Assembly (NCBI RefSeq): GCF_024181585.1
Contig: NZ_CP054258.1
Coordinates: 806,001 to 870,000 of the forward strand
DNA: 64,000 nucleotides
From: Treponema socranskii subsp. buccale
Lineage (GTDB): Bacteria > Spirochaetota > Spirochaetia > Treponematales > Treponemataceae
Direction of reading: 5' to 3'
Under the pieces are notes generated by a model, which saw nothing but the letters and a program-made list of their open reading frames with translations, did no database searches and was not told the DNA's origin. Made by a program: the position numbers and the translations under genes. How positions within the stretch are numbered: position 1 is the stretch's first letter; each line of letters opens with the position of its first letter. Below, in pieces: positions 40,995 through 49,586 of this stretch.

Positions 40995-43565
40995 TCAGCT
41001 TTCGTACAGCGAGTGGAGGGCGCGGTATACGCGGTTCGCTTTTTCTTTTTGCGCTTCGGTAAAGTCGGCGTTTACGTCGTCGCTTAACAATTCGAGCGAT
41101 GAAAGGCTTTCGTTGAGCGCTGTGGTAAAGCCGCGCGATACTTTAAACCAATAGGTGCCGTTACCGTCGGTAAAGAGGCACACGAAGCCGTACTCTTTGC
41201 TCTTTTGTTTTGCGACCGCCACGCCCAGCACGATGTCGAGCGCATCGGAAAGGCGCGCGGACGCACCTTCGTCGGCGAGGCTTATGTTGAGCTTTTTGTC
41301 GAATTTATTTTCCGGCATCGGAGAAAGCGAAATCGATTTTGCAAGCTTTAAAGCAAGTTCGAGCTTTTCGCCGTCGAGGAGCGTATAGCCGTTTTCGAAG
41401 AGTATTTTGCAGCGGAGCCCTCCGACCTGTTTTACAAGGCTTTCGTCGGTTTCGCTTTTTGCCGCCTTTATAAAATTTTCGTAGGGCAGGAGCGCGGTTT
41501 TTTTGCCTTTGATTTTTTTCAGTTCGAACGTTTTCCCGCCGAACGAAATATACTCTTCGTCTTTTATCGCTTTAATAATTTTTTTCGCTTTTTCGTTTTC
41601 GTCTTTCGCCTTTTGTTTCGGGGGAATGATATCTGTTTCACGCGCTTTGCTTTTCCGCGTGCATTTTTTTTCAAGTTTTTCGCGCAGTGAGGGATCGATC
41701 GCGTCGAGCAGTGTCCTCGTCAAGGGAGAGACGCTCATGGCAAACATGCGCGATGTGCGCACGATTTCCCCTGCGACGATGTACAGCGGATCGGTTCGGA
41801 ACATACTGCTTCCCGGATGGATACAGATGTGTTCGGTTGTCAGCGTTTTGTAATTGTCTTTCCCTTCGCGCACGCACACGAACTGCATCATACCCGCGGC
41901 TATGCAGCACAGATAATCGCTCATCGCTCCTCCTCCGGTGATCGGGATCTGCATGTCGGCGACGATCTGCGAAAGCTGTATGTCTATGTTTTCGATTTCC
42001 GCCATAACGCGTTCGTCAAGAAAACTGTTTTTGCAAAAGCGCGCTTTATTCGAAGCGCCGCGGTACGCGCGGAAGATGTGCAGGTAGGAAACGAAGTCGC
42101 CCTGTACGTCGCGGAACGCGTGATGCGCACGACGCGCTTCCATCTCTTCTCCGGGAGGAAGCACGAACGGCGAGTTTGTCGAAAGAAAAGAGGCTGCGAC
42201 GAGCGCTTCTTCGAGAACGGAGGGATATTTCATGATCGCTTCGACGATGATGCGGCTTATCCTCGGTTCGAGCGGAAATTCGACCATAAGTTTTCCGATC
42301 GAAGAGAGCGTATTGTCTTTCGTTATCGCTTTCAGCATAACGAGCGTATCGACCGCGCCTGCGATTCCTTCGCGGGAAGGCGGGGAGAGGAAATTGAAAT
42401 CGTAAAAATTCGTAATACCGAGTTCGGCCATGCGCAAAACGACTTCGCTCAAATCGGTGCGGTAGATCTCTTCGGTCGTATACATTTCACGCGTTTCGTA
42501 ATCTTTGCGCGGATAGAGGCGGTAACAGGTTCCGGGGCACGTGCGTCCCGCCCTTCCTTTGCGCTGATTGCACGACGCTTTTGAAACGGGCGTTTCGACG
42601 AGGCTCGACGTGTACGTATGCGGATTGTAAAAATTGAGCTTTGCCAGTCCCGAATCGATGACGGTCGTGATGTCGCTTATCGTGACGGACGTTTCGGCGA
42701 TATTCGTGGAAATTATTATTTTCTTTTTCCCGAACGGGGGAGGGGCGAAAACGCGCTCCTGCTCTTCTTTCGGAAGCCTGCCGTAGAGCGGCAGCGTGTG
42801 GATTTTCCGAGCGAAGGGCGAACGGTCGAGGCGGAAAAGGCAGTCTTTAATAATTTTTTCTCCCGGCAAAAAAATCAAGATACCGCCGTCGATTCTGTTG
42901 TCGAGGACGCGCCCGACCGTGTTTTCGATTTTCGTCAAAAGCGCGTCGCACGCGGCGTCCGATACGGTGCTTGCGGAGACGGCCGGCGGATCGTAAACGA
43001 GGGTGACGGGAAAGGTAACCGTATCGATCGTGACGATGGGGCATCCGTCGAAGTAGGACGAAAAGGCTTCGGCGTTCATCGTCGCCGACGAAACGATGAC
43101 TTTGAAATCTTTGCGTTCGGCCAAAACGCGTTTTAACAATCCGAGTACGAAGTCGATGTTCAAACTGCGCTCGTGCGCTTCGTCTACCATAACGACCGAA
43201 TACTTCGACATCCACGGGTCGAGCTTCATCTCCTGCAGCAAAATGCCGTCGGTCATTATTTTAATCCTCGTCGTCGCGTCGGTTTTATCTTCGAAGCGCA
43301 TTTTGTATCCGACGAGTCCGGGGTAGCTTGTGCCGAGCTGCTTTGCAATGAATTCGCTTACGGAAAGGGCGGCGATCCGTCTCGGCTGCGTCACCGCGAC
43401 GACACCCGTTTCGGCGTAACCCGCTTCGTAAAGGATGACCGGGATCTGCGTCGTTTTACCGCTGCCGGTCGGGCTCTGCACGACGATCACTTGGTTGTGT
43501 GCGAGCGTGTCCAAAATGCGCCGCTTTTGTTCGTATACCGGAAGCGATTTATAGTCTATAGCCAT
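40995..43565 (-). CDS. DEAH-box ATP-dependent helicase, HrpA/HrpB type
   Basis: An 856-residue RNA helicase. Walker A is SPTGSGKTTQ (31-40), motif II VVMVDEAHERSLN (DEAH), motif III VSSATMNAEAFSSYF, motif V-like IISTNIAETSVTISDI and motif VI QRKGRAGRTCPGTCYRLY. Helicase-associated and OB-like domains follow (LGELMVEFPLEPRIS-like region, then ATEH-type segment). The Lys-rich stretch around 640-690 is a linker, and the last ~130 residues are not typical. Length lies between HrpB (~810) and HrpA (~1300). ATG at 43565 overlaps the end of the upstream CapA gene by 10 nt. The role in spirochaetes is unproven; mRNA processing is known for HrpA. Confidence 0.88.
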   Translation of the reverse strand: MAIDYKSLPVYEQKRRILDTLAHNQVIVVQSPTGSGKTTQIPVILYEAGYAETGVVAVTQPRRIAALSVSEFIAKQLGTSYPGLVGYKMRFEDKTDATTRIKIMTDGILLQEMKLDPWMSKYSVVMVDEAHERSLNIDFVLGLLKRVLAERKDFKVIVSSATMNAEAFSSYFDGCPIVTIDTVTFPVTLVYDPPAVSASTVSDAACDALLTKIENTVGRVLDNRIDGGILIFLPGEKIIKDCLFRLDRSPFARKIHTLPLYGRLPKEEQERVFAPPPFGKKKIIISTNIAETSVTISDITTVIDSGLAKLNFYNPHTYTSSLVETPVSKASCNQRKGRAGRTCPGTCYRLYPRKDYETREMYTTEEIYRTDLSEVVLRMAELGITNFYDFNFLSPPSREGIAGAVDTLVMLKAITKDNTLSSIGKLMVEFPLEPRISRIIVEAIMKYPSVLEEALVAASFLSTNSPFVLPPGEEMEARRAHHAFRDVQGDFVSYLHIFRAYRGASNKARFCKNSFLDERVMAEIENIDIQLSQIVADMQIPITGGGAMSDYLCCIAAGMMQFVCVREGKDNYKTLTTEHICIHPGSSMFRTDPLYIVAGEIVRTSRMFAMSVSPLTRTLLDAIDPSLREKLEKKCTRKSKARETDIIPPKQKAKDENEKAKKIIKAIKDEEYISFGGKTFELKKIKGKKTALLPYENFIKAAKSETDESLVKQVGGLRCKILFENGYTLLDGEKLELALKLAKSISLSPMPENKFDKKLNISLADEGASARLSDALDIVLGVAVAKQKSKEYGFVCLFTDGNGTYWFKVSRGFTTALNESLSSLELLSDDVNADFTEAQKEKANRVYRALHSLYES

Positions 43566-44803
43566 GTTTTTCGTACCCGTGTGTTTTCCATGACGGTTTT
43601 CCGCGCGGCGATATAGCGCATCCAATCGATCCGTTCCGCATCTCGTAAATAATCGATAAAATCGTCGTCGAGATATTTTATGACGAATTGATATGCCGTC
43701 GTGATATAGGTCGTTATGTAGTGCGCTTCCGTTTCGTGCAGGATTGCAATGCCGCCTTCTTCTTTTTTATAATAGAGCACTTTGTATAAAAGCCCGTCGC
43801 CCGTATATTCGTGCGGTGCATCGGGCGTATCGAAGGCGGGTTTATAGCGCTGAGCGCTTATCGTATTGCCGTTCGCGTAAAGTATGAGCTTCGAAAAACG
43901 CCGCTCCGATTTTTTTCCGATAAACTCGCGTTCCTGTACGACGTGCGGGTGATTCGCCCAAATGATGTCGGCTCCGCAGTCGAGCAGTTTGTAATAATAC
44001 GCGCGCTGCGAAGCGGAGACGCTTCGGATGTATTCAGGGACGTTTGCGTGAATCGAAAGGATAAAAATATCGCACGGGTTTTCCGCTCTGATTTGCCGTA
44101 TGCGGTTTTCCAACGCTTCCCGCGCTGCCGGCGGCACGTAGTCCATATATTCGGTATATTTTTTTTCATTCAGCAATTCCGTTACCGCGCAAAAGATGAT
44201 CGTCCATCCGTTTTTTTTAATAATTTTATATCCGATCGCTTCTCCGCCCGATTCTTTCAATCCCGAAAAAAAGACTTCACGCTCTTTGCCCTTGTATATC
44301 TTCTCCGTTTTTTCCGCCCACTCGCGCGTATGCTTTATGCCCGAGAGTCCCTGATCGTTCGAATGATTGTTTACGAGAGAAAAGACGTTGAAGCCCGCGC
44401 TGATCGCAGCTTCCGGATATTCGTGGTGCATATTGAAACGCGGATAGGTTGCATAGGGGATGCTGTCATCGACGGGAGCTTCGATATTCGCAAACGAAAA
44501 ATCGCACGAGCGGGCGAGAGGTGCGATATCTTTCCAGATGAGTGAATAATCGCTCATCGAATAGTTCGGCTTATGCGCCATGATATCGCCTGCGAACAAA
44601 AGCGTAAGGTTGTGCTGCAGCGTCTCGGATGCTTTTTTTTCGCTTTCAAGCGAAGATGTCCCATTTTCTTCGTTTAAAACGGAAACGCTTTGTCCGCTCG
44701 GCGTTTGAGGCGCTTCCGTTTCGGCCCCTTGCTTCGGAACAGCTTTACACGAAGCGAGGACGATGATGAAAAAAAGCAGGTGAAAACTGTTCCGACTCTT
44801 CAT
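43556..44803 (-). CDS. CapA family lipoprotein (metallophosphatase-like, PGA-synthesis type)
   Basis: A 415-residue lipoprotein: lipobox LASC with Cys19. After a Ser/Glu-rich linker the CapA domain starts LTLLFAGDIMAHKPN, then CDFSFANIEAPVDDS, FSLVNNHSNDQGLSG, IFILSIHANVPEY and IIWANHPHVVQER. These Asp, Asn and His residues match the metal sites of calcineurin-like phosphoesterases. Family members act in poly-gamma-glutamate or other capsule processes, and many have no known substrate. Stop of the preceding pta gene abuts its start, so pta-capA-helicase is probably one transcript. A second CapA protein is at 61681. Confidence 0.87.
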   Translation of the reverse strand: MKSRNSFHLLFFIIVLASCKAVPKQGAETEAPQTPSGQSVSVLNEENGTSSLESEKKASETLQHNLTLLFAGDIMAHKPNYSMSDYSLIWKDIAPLARSCDFSFANIEAPVDDSIPYATYPRFNMHHEYPEAAISAGFNVFSLVNNHSNDQGLSGIKHTREWAEKTEKIYKGKEREVFFSGLKESGGEAIGYKIIKKNGWTIIFCAVTELLNEKKYTEYMDYVPPAAREALENRIRQIRAENPCDIFILSIHANVPEYIRSVSASQRAYYYKLLDCGADIIWANHPHVVQEREFIGKKSERRFSKLILYANGNTISAQRYKPAFDTPDAPHEYTGDGLLYKVLYYKKEEGGIAILHETEAHYITTYITTAYQFVIKYLDDDFIDYLRDAERIDWMRYIAARKTVMENTRVRKTWL

Positions 44804-46081
44804 TTATGCGGCGCTTCCCGCCTGTACGAGTGTGATCGCCGCCGTTATGACGATATCGTCGACCGAACAGCCGCGTGAAAGATCGCTTATCGGCTTGGCA
44901 AATCCCTGCAGGATCGGGCCGTACGCATCCGCATGGGCGAGGCGCTGCACGAGTTTATAGCCGATATTTCCGGCCGAAAGGTTCGGGAATACGATCGTAT
45001 TCACTTTGCCTTTGACAGGAGAGCCGGGAGCTTTTTTGTCGGTGACGGACGGGATAAGAGCCGCATCCGCCTGCAGCTCTCCGTCGAGTAAAAGAGAAGG
45101 CGCTTTTGCGTGCGCTTTTTGCACCGCTTCCTGCACCGTGAGGACGGAAGGCTGAGCGCCGCCCGAACCCTTTGTCGAAAAGGAAAGGAGTGCGATGCAC
45201 GGATCGCAGCCCAAAAGCGCTTTGCACGATTTTCCCGCCGCGACTGCGATGTCGGAAAGCTGTTCGGCATCCGGTTCGGGGACGACCGCGCAGTCGGAAA
45301 AAATCATCAAGCCCTTATAGCCCCACGCCGAATCGTGCATATCCATGACGAAGCACGAAGATGCCGTTTTGCTTTCCGTGCCGATAACTTTTAATCCTGC
45401 GCGGAGGAGGGCTGCCGTCGACGAGCGCGCGCCGCTTACCATAGCGTCGGCATAACCTTTTCTCACCATCATCGCACCGAAGCTCAAATAATCGGAAAGC
45501 ATATACGCTTTTCCCGCCGCAGCGTCGCTCACTTCGGGAAGATTCGTCTTTTTATTGATTTTTCCCTGCCTGAGTTCAAAATAGGTTTGACCGAAATCGT
45601 CGAGCCACGGAGAGGATACAGGGTCGATGATGTCGATGCCTGCGAGCGAAACTTTAAGCGCCTGTGCCGCGCTTTCGATTTTTTCGCGGGAGCCGAGCAG
45701 GATCACTTTTTTTGCGATTTTTTTGGCGACAATCTTCGCGGCGGCTTTGATCGTGCGCTCTTCATCGCCTTCGGGAAGCACGAGCGACTTTTGATACGCT
45801 TTCGCCTTTTTGATCATTTCCGCGGTAAAATCGATACCGCTCTTTGCCGCATTTTTTTTCGCTGCCGGTTTTACGGCGGCTTTTGCCTGTACCGCTTTTT
45901 TTGCGACGGATTTTTTAGCGGAAAGTTTTTTTACCGTTTTTTTTACGGTCGCTTTTTTTTCAGCCGTCTTTTTTGCCGTTTTCGAAGCGGTTTTTTTAAC
46001 AGCCGATTTTTTTGCCGCTTTACCGGCGCTTGTCTTTTTTACCGCCGTTTTTTTTACGGCGGATTTTTTCACAACAGCCAT
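44804..46081 (-). CDS. pta: Phosphate acetyltransferase with histone-H1-like N-terminal tail
   Basis: Converts acetyl-CoA and phosphate to acetyl phosphate, the first step of ATP-yielding acetate formation in fermentation. Residues ~85-425 are a complete short-form phosphotransacetylase: KSLVLPEGDEERTIKAA, DAMVSGARSSTAALLRAGL, GLMIFSDCAVVPEPDAEQLS, ALLSFSTKGSGGAQPS and PNLSAGNIGYKLVQRLA. In front is an ~80-residue tail with 29 Lys by hand count, otherwise Ala/Ser/Thr/Val (such as KKTAVKKTSAGKAAKKSAVK). ATG at 46081 has GGAGG 7 nt upstream, so the tail is translated. The acetate kinase gene is not in this window. Confidence 0.9.
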   Translation of the reverse strand: MAVVKKSAVKKTAVKKTSAGKAAKKSAVKKTASKTAKKTAEKKATVKKTVKKLSAKKSVAKKAVQAKAAVKPAAKKNAAKSGIDFTAEMIKKAKAYQKSLVLPEGDEERTIKAAAKIVAKKIAKKVILLGSREKIESAAQALKVSLAGIDIIDPVSSPWLDDFGQTYFELRQGKINKKTNLPEVSDAAAGKAYMLSDYLSFGAMMVRKGYADAMVSGARSSTAALLRAGLKVIGTESKTASSCFVMDMHDSAWGYKGLMIFSDCAVVPEPDAEQLSDIAVAAGKSCKALLGCDPCIALLSFSTKGSGGAQPSVLTVQEAVQKAHAKAPSLLLDGELQADAALIPSVTDKKAPGSPVKGKVNTIVFPNLSAGNIGYKLVQRLAHADAYGPILQGFAKPISDLSRGCSVDDIVITAAITLVQAGSAA

Positions 46082-46286
46082 ATTTCATCCTCCATACGCC
46101 CTTACAGCAAAGAGCGTCGCTTCGGTTTTGCCACAATTGATCGAATGTACGATGTGTACGCTTTTATAATAAACCCTCGTAGATAAAATAGCAAGGGATA
46201 GTCAATTTTGTTAATAAGGGGAGGGGATTGTCGGTGGTAACCTTATCAGAAATGTACGTCCCAAAAAAGAACGTATGATTAAATGA

Positions 46287-46480
46287 GAAAAGGCGGAACG
46301 CGAGGCAGCGGCACTGTCGCCGAGCCGCTCAGACCGATGGCAAGCAAACTTTTTAATAAAAGTTTGCGCAGTCCGATTCCGTTCACGGTCTGCCGCGGCG
46401 AACTACAGGGCTGCTGCCGGGAGTGCAGCCGCTTTTTTACTTTACTCAGTATTTCTTAGAAAATATAGTTTCTTATGCGG
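46287..46480 (+). repeat. Family A repeat copy 3
   Basis: Core AAAAGGCGGAACGCGAGGC, AGCCGCTCAGACCGATGGC, the hairpin CAAACTTTT-TAAT-AAAAGTTTG, ACGGTCTGCCGCGGCGAAC and GGCTGCTGCCGGGAGTGCAG with CTTTTTTAC, continuing to ATATAGTTTCTTATGCGG. The 5' flank shared by copies 1 and 4 is missing. It lies between divergent pta and bactofilin genes, so it does not serve as their terminator; the remaining ~200 bp at 46082-46286 show nothing else recognisable. Confidence 0.85.
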
Positions 46481-46508
46481 TTGTCTCTGTATGTCATTCC
46501 CCGCCGTA

Positions 46509-46537
46509 TTGACCGAGCAATTTTTTCACGTTAAAGT
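46509..46537 (+). promoter_or_regulatory. Promoter of the bactofilin gene, leaderless geometry
   Basis: TTGACC (46509-46514), 17-bp spacer, TAAAGT (46532-46537), 6 nt, ATG at 46544. No Shine-Dalgarno site. Confidence 0.65.
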
Positions 46538-46543
46538 GTAGTC

Positions 46544-46903
46544 ATGTTCGATGTAAAAGATATGGATCTGTTCGATCTCGAAGAAGAAGCGTTCGATACC
46601 GTCATAGAAAGCGATATCGCGTTTACGGGAAGCATCCGCTTTGCAAAACCGTTTATGATACGCGGCAAGGTCAAAGGCAGCATCGATGCGACGAGCGATT
46701 TGGTTATAGACAGCGGCGCATCCGTCGAAGCGGATATAAAGGCGCTCCGCGTGCTTGTTAAAGGAAAAGTGAAGGGCAACGTTGCCGCAAAAAAAATGGT
46801 ATTCGTTACGGCTTCGGGCTCGATTGACGGAGATATTACGGCCGAACAGGTGGTGCTTGAGCCGGGCAGCACCTTTACCGGCAAATGTACAATGGTAAAA
46901 TAA
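46544..46903 (+). CDS. Bactofilin
   Basis: A 119-residue polymer-forming cytoskeletal protein. The body is a right-handed beta-helix with regular glycine-spaced turns: AFTGSIRFAKPFMIRGKVKG, DLVIDSGASVEADIKA, VLVKGKVKGNVAAKK, FVTASGSIDGDITAEQVVLE, GSTFTGKC. A short acidic N-terminus (DLFDLEEEAFDTV) precedes it. Bactofilins organise cell-wall synthesis, cell shape or, in Leptospira, helical shape. It is followed after 1 nt by a TPR protein gene. Start from promoter spacing. Confidence 0.92.
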   Translation: MFDVKDMDLFDLEEEAFDTVIESDIAFTGSIRFAKPFMIRGKVKGSIDATSDLVIDSGASVEADIKALRVLVKGKVKGNVAAKKMVFVTASGSIDGDITAEQVVLEPGSTFTGKCTMVK

Positions 46904-46904
46904 T

Positions 46905-47762
46905 ATGCAGCGATTTTTACGACAGTCGATTATCTGGGCATTGGCGATCGCCTTTGCCTTTCCGCTTTTTTCTCAAACGTCGGGCGAAGCCGAGCAGACT
47001 CCTTCGCCTCAAACGGCTCCTTCTTCGCAAACGCCTGCAGCACAAGCCGTACCCGGAGACGCGCTTGTTCCCGCGCCTCAAGCGCAAGGTCAAACGCCCG
47101 CTCCGCAATCGCCGCAGATTCCTTCTGTGCAAGCCGCTCCGCCGCAGACTCCTTCCCCTCAGGCGGCACCTCCCGCATCTCCTCAGCGCAGGCAAAGCGC
47201 ACAGCGGCGGGATGCGCTTGTTCTCTATCAAAACGGAGACTATGCGGCGGCGATTCAAATCTGCGAAACGGAAATCGCGCGCAATCCGTCACGCATCGAA
47301 TCTTATGTGGTTTTGTGCTGGTCGCTCGTTCGAAACCGGCAATACGCGGAAGCGGAGCAGCGTGCGACGGACGGACTGAAAGTGAGCCCCTACGATCTGC
47401 GCCTCATTGAAATACTGGGAGAAGCAAAATATTATCTCGGAAAAAATAACGGCGCGCTCGAACAGTTTCAGCGCTATGTTGCAAACGCTCCCGAAAGCGG
47501 TTCACGCGTCGGAGCGGCGTATTATTTTATGGGTGAAATCTATATCCGCCAAGCGCGCTATCAGCACGCGGATATCTCTTTTTCGGCTGCGGTAAAAAAG
47601 GAGCCGCTGCTCGACCGCTGGTGGACACGGCTGGGCTACGCGCGCGAAATGGCGGGCAATTATTACGAAGCGGCCGAAGCTTACGACGAAGCGCTCCTGC
47701 TCAATGCCGCTTCTTCCGACGCGCAAAGCGGCAAAGCCCGCGTCGCTTCCCGTCTGCAATAA
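46905..47762 (+). CDS. Exported TPR protein with Pro/Gln/Ala-rich linker
   Basis: A 285-residue protein with a signal peptide (LRQSIIWALAIAFAFPLFSQ) and a Pro/Gln/Ala-rich linker (residues ~25-100, imperfect PQ/PAPQ repeats). Then come about four tetratricopeptide repeats: DALVLYQNGDYAAAIQICET, IESYVVLCWSLVRNRQYAEA, GRYYFMGEIYI-like and RLGYAREMAGNYYEAAEAYD. TPRs bind partner proteins, here in the periplasm. ATG at 46905 is 1 nt after the bactofilin stop, so the two are coupled and may share a cell-envelope function. It ends 8 nt before mtaB-like. Confidence 0.82.
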   Translation: MQRFLRQSIIWALAIAFAFPLFSQTSGEAEQTPSPQTAPSSQTPAAQAVPGDALVPAPQAQGQTPAPQSPQIPSVQAAPPQTPSPQAAPPASPQRRQSAQRRDALVLYQNGDYAAAIQICETEIARNPSRIESYVVLCWSLVRNRQYAEAEQRATDGLKVSPYDLRLIEILGEAKYYLGKNNGALEQFQRYVANAPESGSRVGAAYYFMGEIYIRQARYQHADISFSAAVKKEPLLDRWWTRLGYAREMAGNYYEAAEAYDEALLLNAASSDAQSGKARVASRLQ

Positions 47763-47770
47763 GGTGCACG

Positions 47771-49192
47771 TTGCCGCAAATCATCTTTGAAACTTTGGGC
47801 TGCCGCCTCAATCAAATCGAAAGCGAGTCGGCGGCGCGTTTTTTTGTCGATACGGGATTTTCCGTTTCCATGATACCGCCGACGGCTGCAAGTGAAGTTC
47901 TTCGAGATGTGCTTGTGTGCGTCGTAAATACGTGTGCGGTAACGCAAAAGGCGGAGCAAAAAGCGCGGCGCGAAATCCGATTGCTTTTGCAAAAGTGTCC
48001 GTCATCTTCCGTCATCGTCACGGGCTGCTATGCCCAGCTCGCCGCGGATAAAATCGCCGAACTTGCTCCCCGAGTCGCAGTCCTTCCGGGGCTCTGCAAA
48101 GACAGGCTCGCAGACGTTCCGTCTCTCCTTTCGGATTTTATCGAAACGCACGAAATATTTTCCGCGGAAGATTTTTCGACTCTCCTTGCATCGACGCTTT
48201 TTGCCGATACGAAATCGCATTCGGGAAAAGCCGAAGCGTCTTTCCGTTTGGCGACCGATACCTTTCTTGCGCATTCGCGTTCATCCCTTAAAATACAGGA
48301 CGGCTGCTCGAGCGCCTGCTCGTACTGTGCGATCCGAATCGCTCGGGGAAAATCGGTTTCGCTTCCGGTGCGCGACGTGCTTTCCCGGATCGCTTCTCTC
48401 AAAGCGGAGGGACAAAACGAAATCGTTTTTACGGCGGTCAATATCGCCCAGTACCGCGGAGAATACGACGGCGCGTATTATACTTTCGCCGACCTCCTCG
48501 AAAAAGCGCTCGATGAAACGAGCGGCCTTGCATTTCGCATATCGAGTATGTATCCCGAACTCGTCGACGACCGCTTTTGCCGCATCGTCAAAGACGAGCT
48601 CGTGCGCCCTCATTTTCACCTTTCGGTGCAGAGCGGAAGCGATGCGATTCTCGCCGCCATGAACAGAAGCTATCGCGCGGACGATATTCTCCGATCGGTT
48701 TCAATGTTGAGGCGGGCGAAAGGCAACGCATTTTTTGCATGCGACATCATCGCAGGTTTTCCCGGCGAAACGGATGAAGATTTTGAAAAGACGATCGAAC
48801 TCTGCCGCGCGTGCGGTTTTGCATACGTTCACGTCTTTCCGTTTTCCCCGCGCCCGGGAACCCGCGCTTTTTTGATGAAACCGAAAGTCCCTTCGGCGGC
48901 CGTGCGCGAGCGGGTGCGTCTGCTTTCCGATTTCGCCCTGCAAAGTAAAACGGCCTATATCGAATCGATTTGCGGCACGACCGTGCGCGCGATCGCGGAA
49001 AACGCAAAAGAAGGCGACGGAGTTTTTCATATCCGAGCGGTAACCGAAAATTTCATTCACTGTAAGGTCAGCTGTGCGGAACTTCCCGTGCCGCGTCCGG
49101 GTGCCGCCATCCGCGTGCGCATCCTCACGCCGTGTATCGATGCGATACGGCGGGGCGATGAACTCGAAGCGGAAGCGGAGCTTGTACTTTAG
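47771..49192 (+). CDS. mtaB: MiaB/MtaB-type tRNA methylthiotransferase (radical SAM)
   Basis: Adds a methylthio group to N6-threonylcarbamoyl-A37 of tRNA if the MtaB assignment holds. The 473-residue protein begins IIFETLGCRLNQIESES (UPF0004 domain with its first Cys), then CVVNTCAVTQKAE and IVTGCYAQ carrying the other auxiliary-cluster cysteines. The radical-SAM CxxxCxxC is CSSACSYC, followed by ACDIIAGFPGETDEDF and PFSPRPGTRA. A C-terminal TRAM-like domain follows. GCRLNQ at the start is typical of MtaB rather than MiaB or RimO. The TTG at 47771 is chosen because it starts just before the conserved region; longer in-frame starts overlap the TPR gene. Confidence 0.87.
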   Translation: MPQIIFETLGCRLNQIESESAARFFVDTGFSVSMIPPTAASEVLRDVLVCVVNTCAVTQKAEQKARREIRLLLQKCPSSSVIVTGCYAQLAADKIAELAPRVAVLPGLCKDRLADVPSLLSDFIETHEIFSAEDFSTLLASTLFADTKSHSGKAEASFRLATDTFLAHSRSSLKIQDGCSSACSYCAIRIARGKSVSLPVRDVLSRIASLKAEGQNEIVFTAVNIAQYRGEYDGAYYTFADLLEKALDETSGLAFRISSMYPELVDDRFCRIVKDELVRPHFHLSVQSGSDAILAAMNRSYRADDILRSVSMLRRAKGNAFFACDIIAGFPGETDEDFEKTIELCRACGFAYVHVFPFSPRPGTRAFLMKPKVPSAAVRERVRLLSDFALQSKTAYIESICGTTVRAIAENAKEGDGVFHIRAVTENFIHCKVSCAELPVPRPGAAIRVRILTPCIDAIRRGDELEAEAELVL

Positions 49193-49551
49193 CGCCGAGC
49201 AGAATCGGGAAAAAAACGAAAGGAGCGAGCGCCATACCGGTCATGTGAGGATGAAAGCGGATGTGCCGTTGTTGCCGTCACGCGTCATGATTTTTACCGT
49301 ACCGCGCTTTTACGCCTTTGTCCAATTTGTACGAAAGCGAGTGCAGAAAGCGAGCACGCGGGGCATTCGCTGTAATAGCGTTCTTGACAAATAGGAGCTA
49401 TTAAAGAAATATTAGCAAGTAAATATAAATTGAAAATAGGAATTGCGACTTCGTAAAATGAAGATAAAACCATGAATAAAACTTCACGACTGCCGTACAT
49501 CATCGGTTCTTTTTTGCTTATTGCCGTTTGGTTTGTGTGGTATGCGTGTCC
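49193..49551. other. Intergenic region without recognised gene
   Basis: About 360 bp between mtaB-like and the parE promoter. Small open frames here do not look like proteins. No family A, B or C repeat and no terminator hairpin with T-run was recognised. Confidence 0.5.
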
Positions 49552-49580
49552 TTGCTCCGTGCGAAAAATTGTTATATACT
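49552..49580 (+). promoter_or_regulatory. Promoter of parE, leaderless geometry
   Basis: TTGCTC (49552-49557), 17-bp spacer, TATACT (49575-49580), 6 nt, ATG at 49587. No Shine-Dalgarno site. The start codon begins the Lys/Ala-rich tail. Confidence 0.65.
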
Positions 49581-49586
49581 GATTAT

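Noticed and set aside
49074..49394. 106-residue open frame over the end of mtaB and the following gap
   Set aside because: It overlaps mtaB out of frame, is Arg-rich as random frames are here, and has no RBS.
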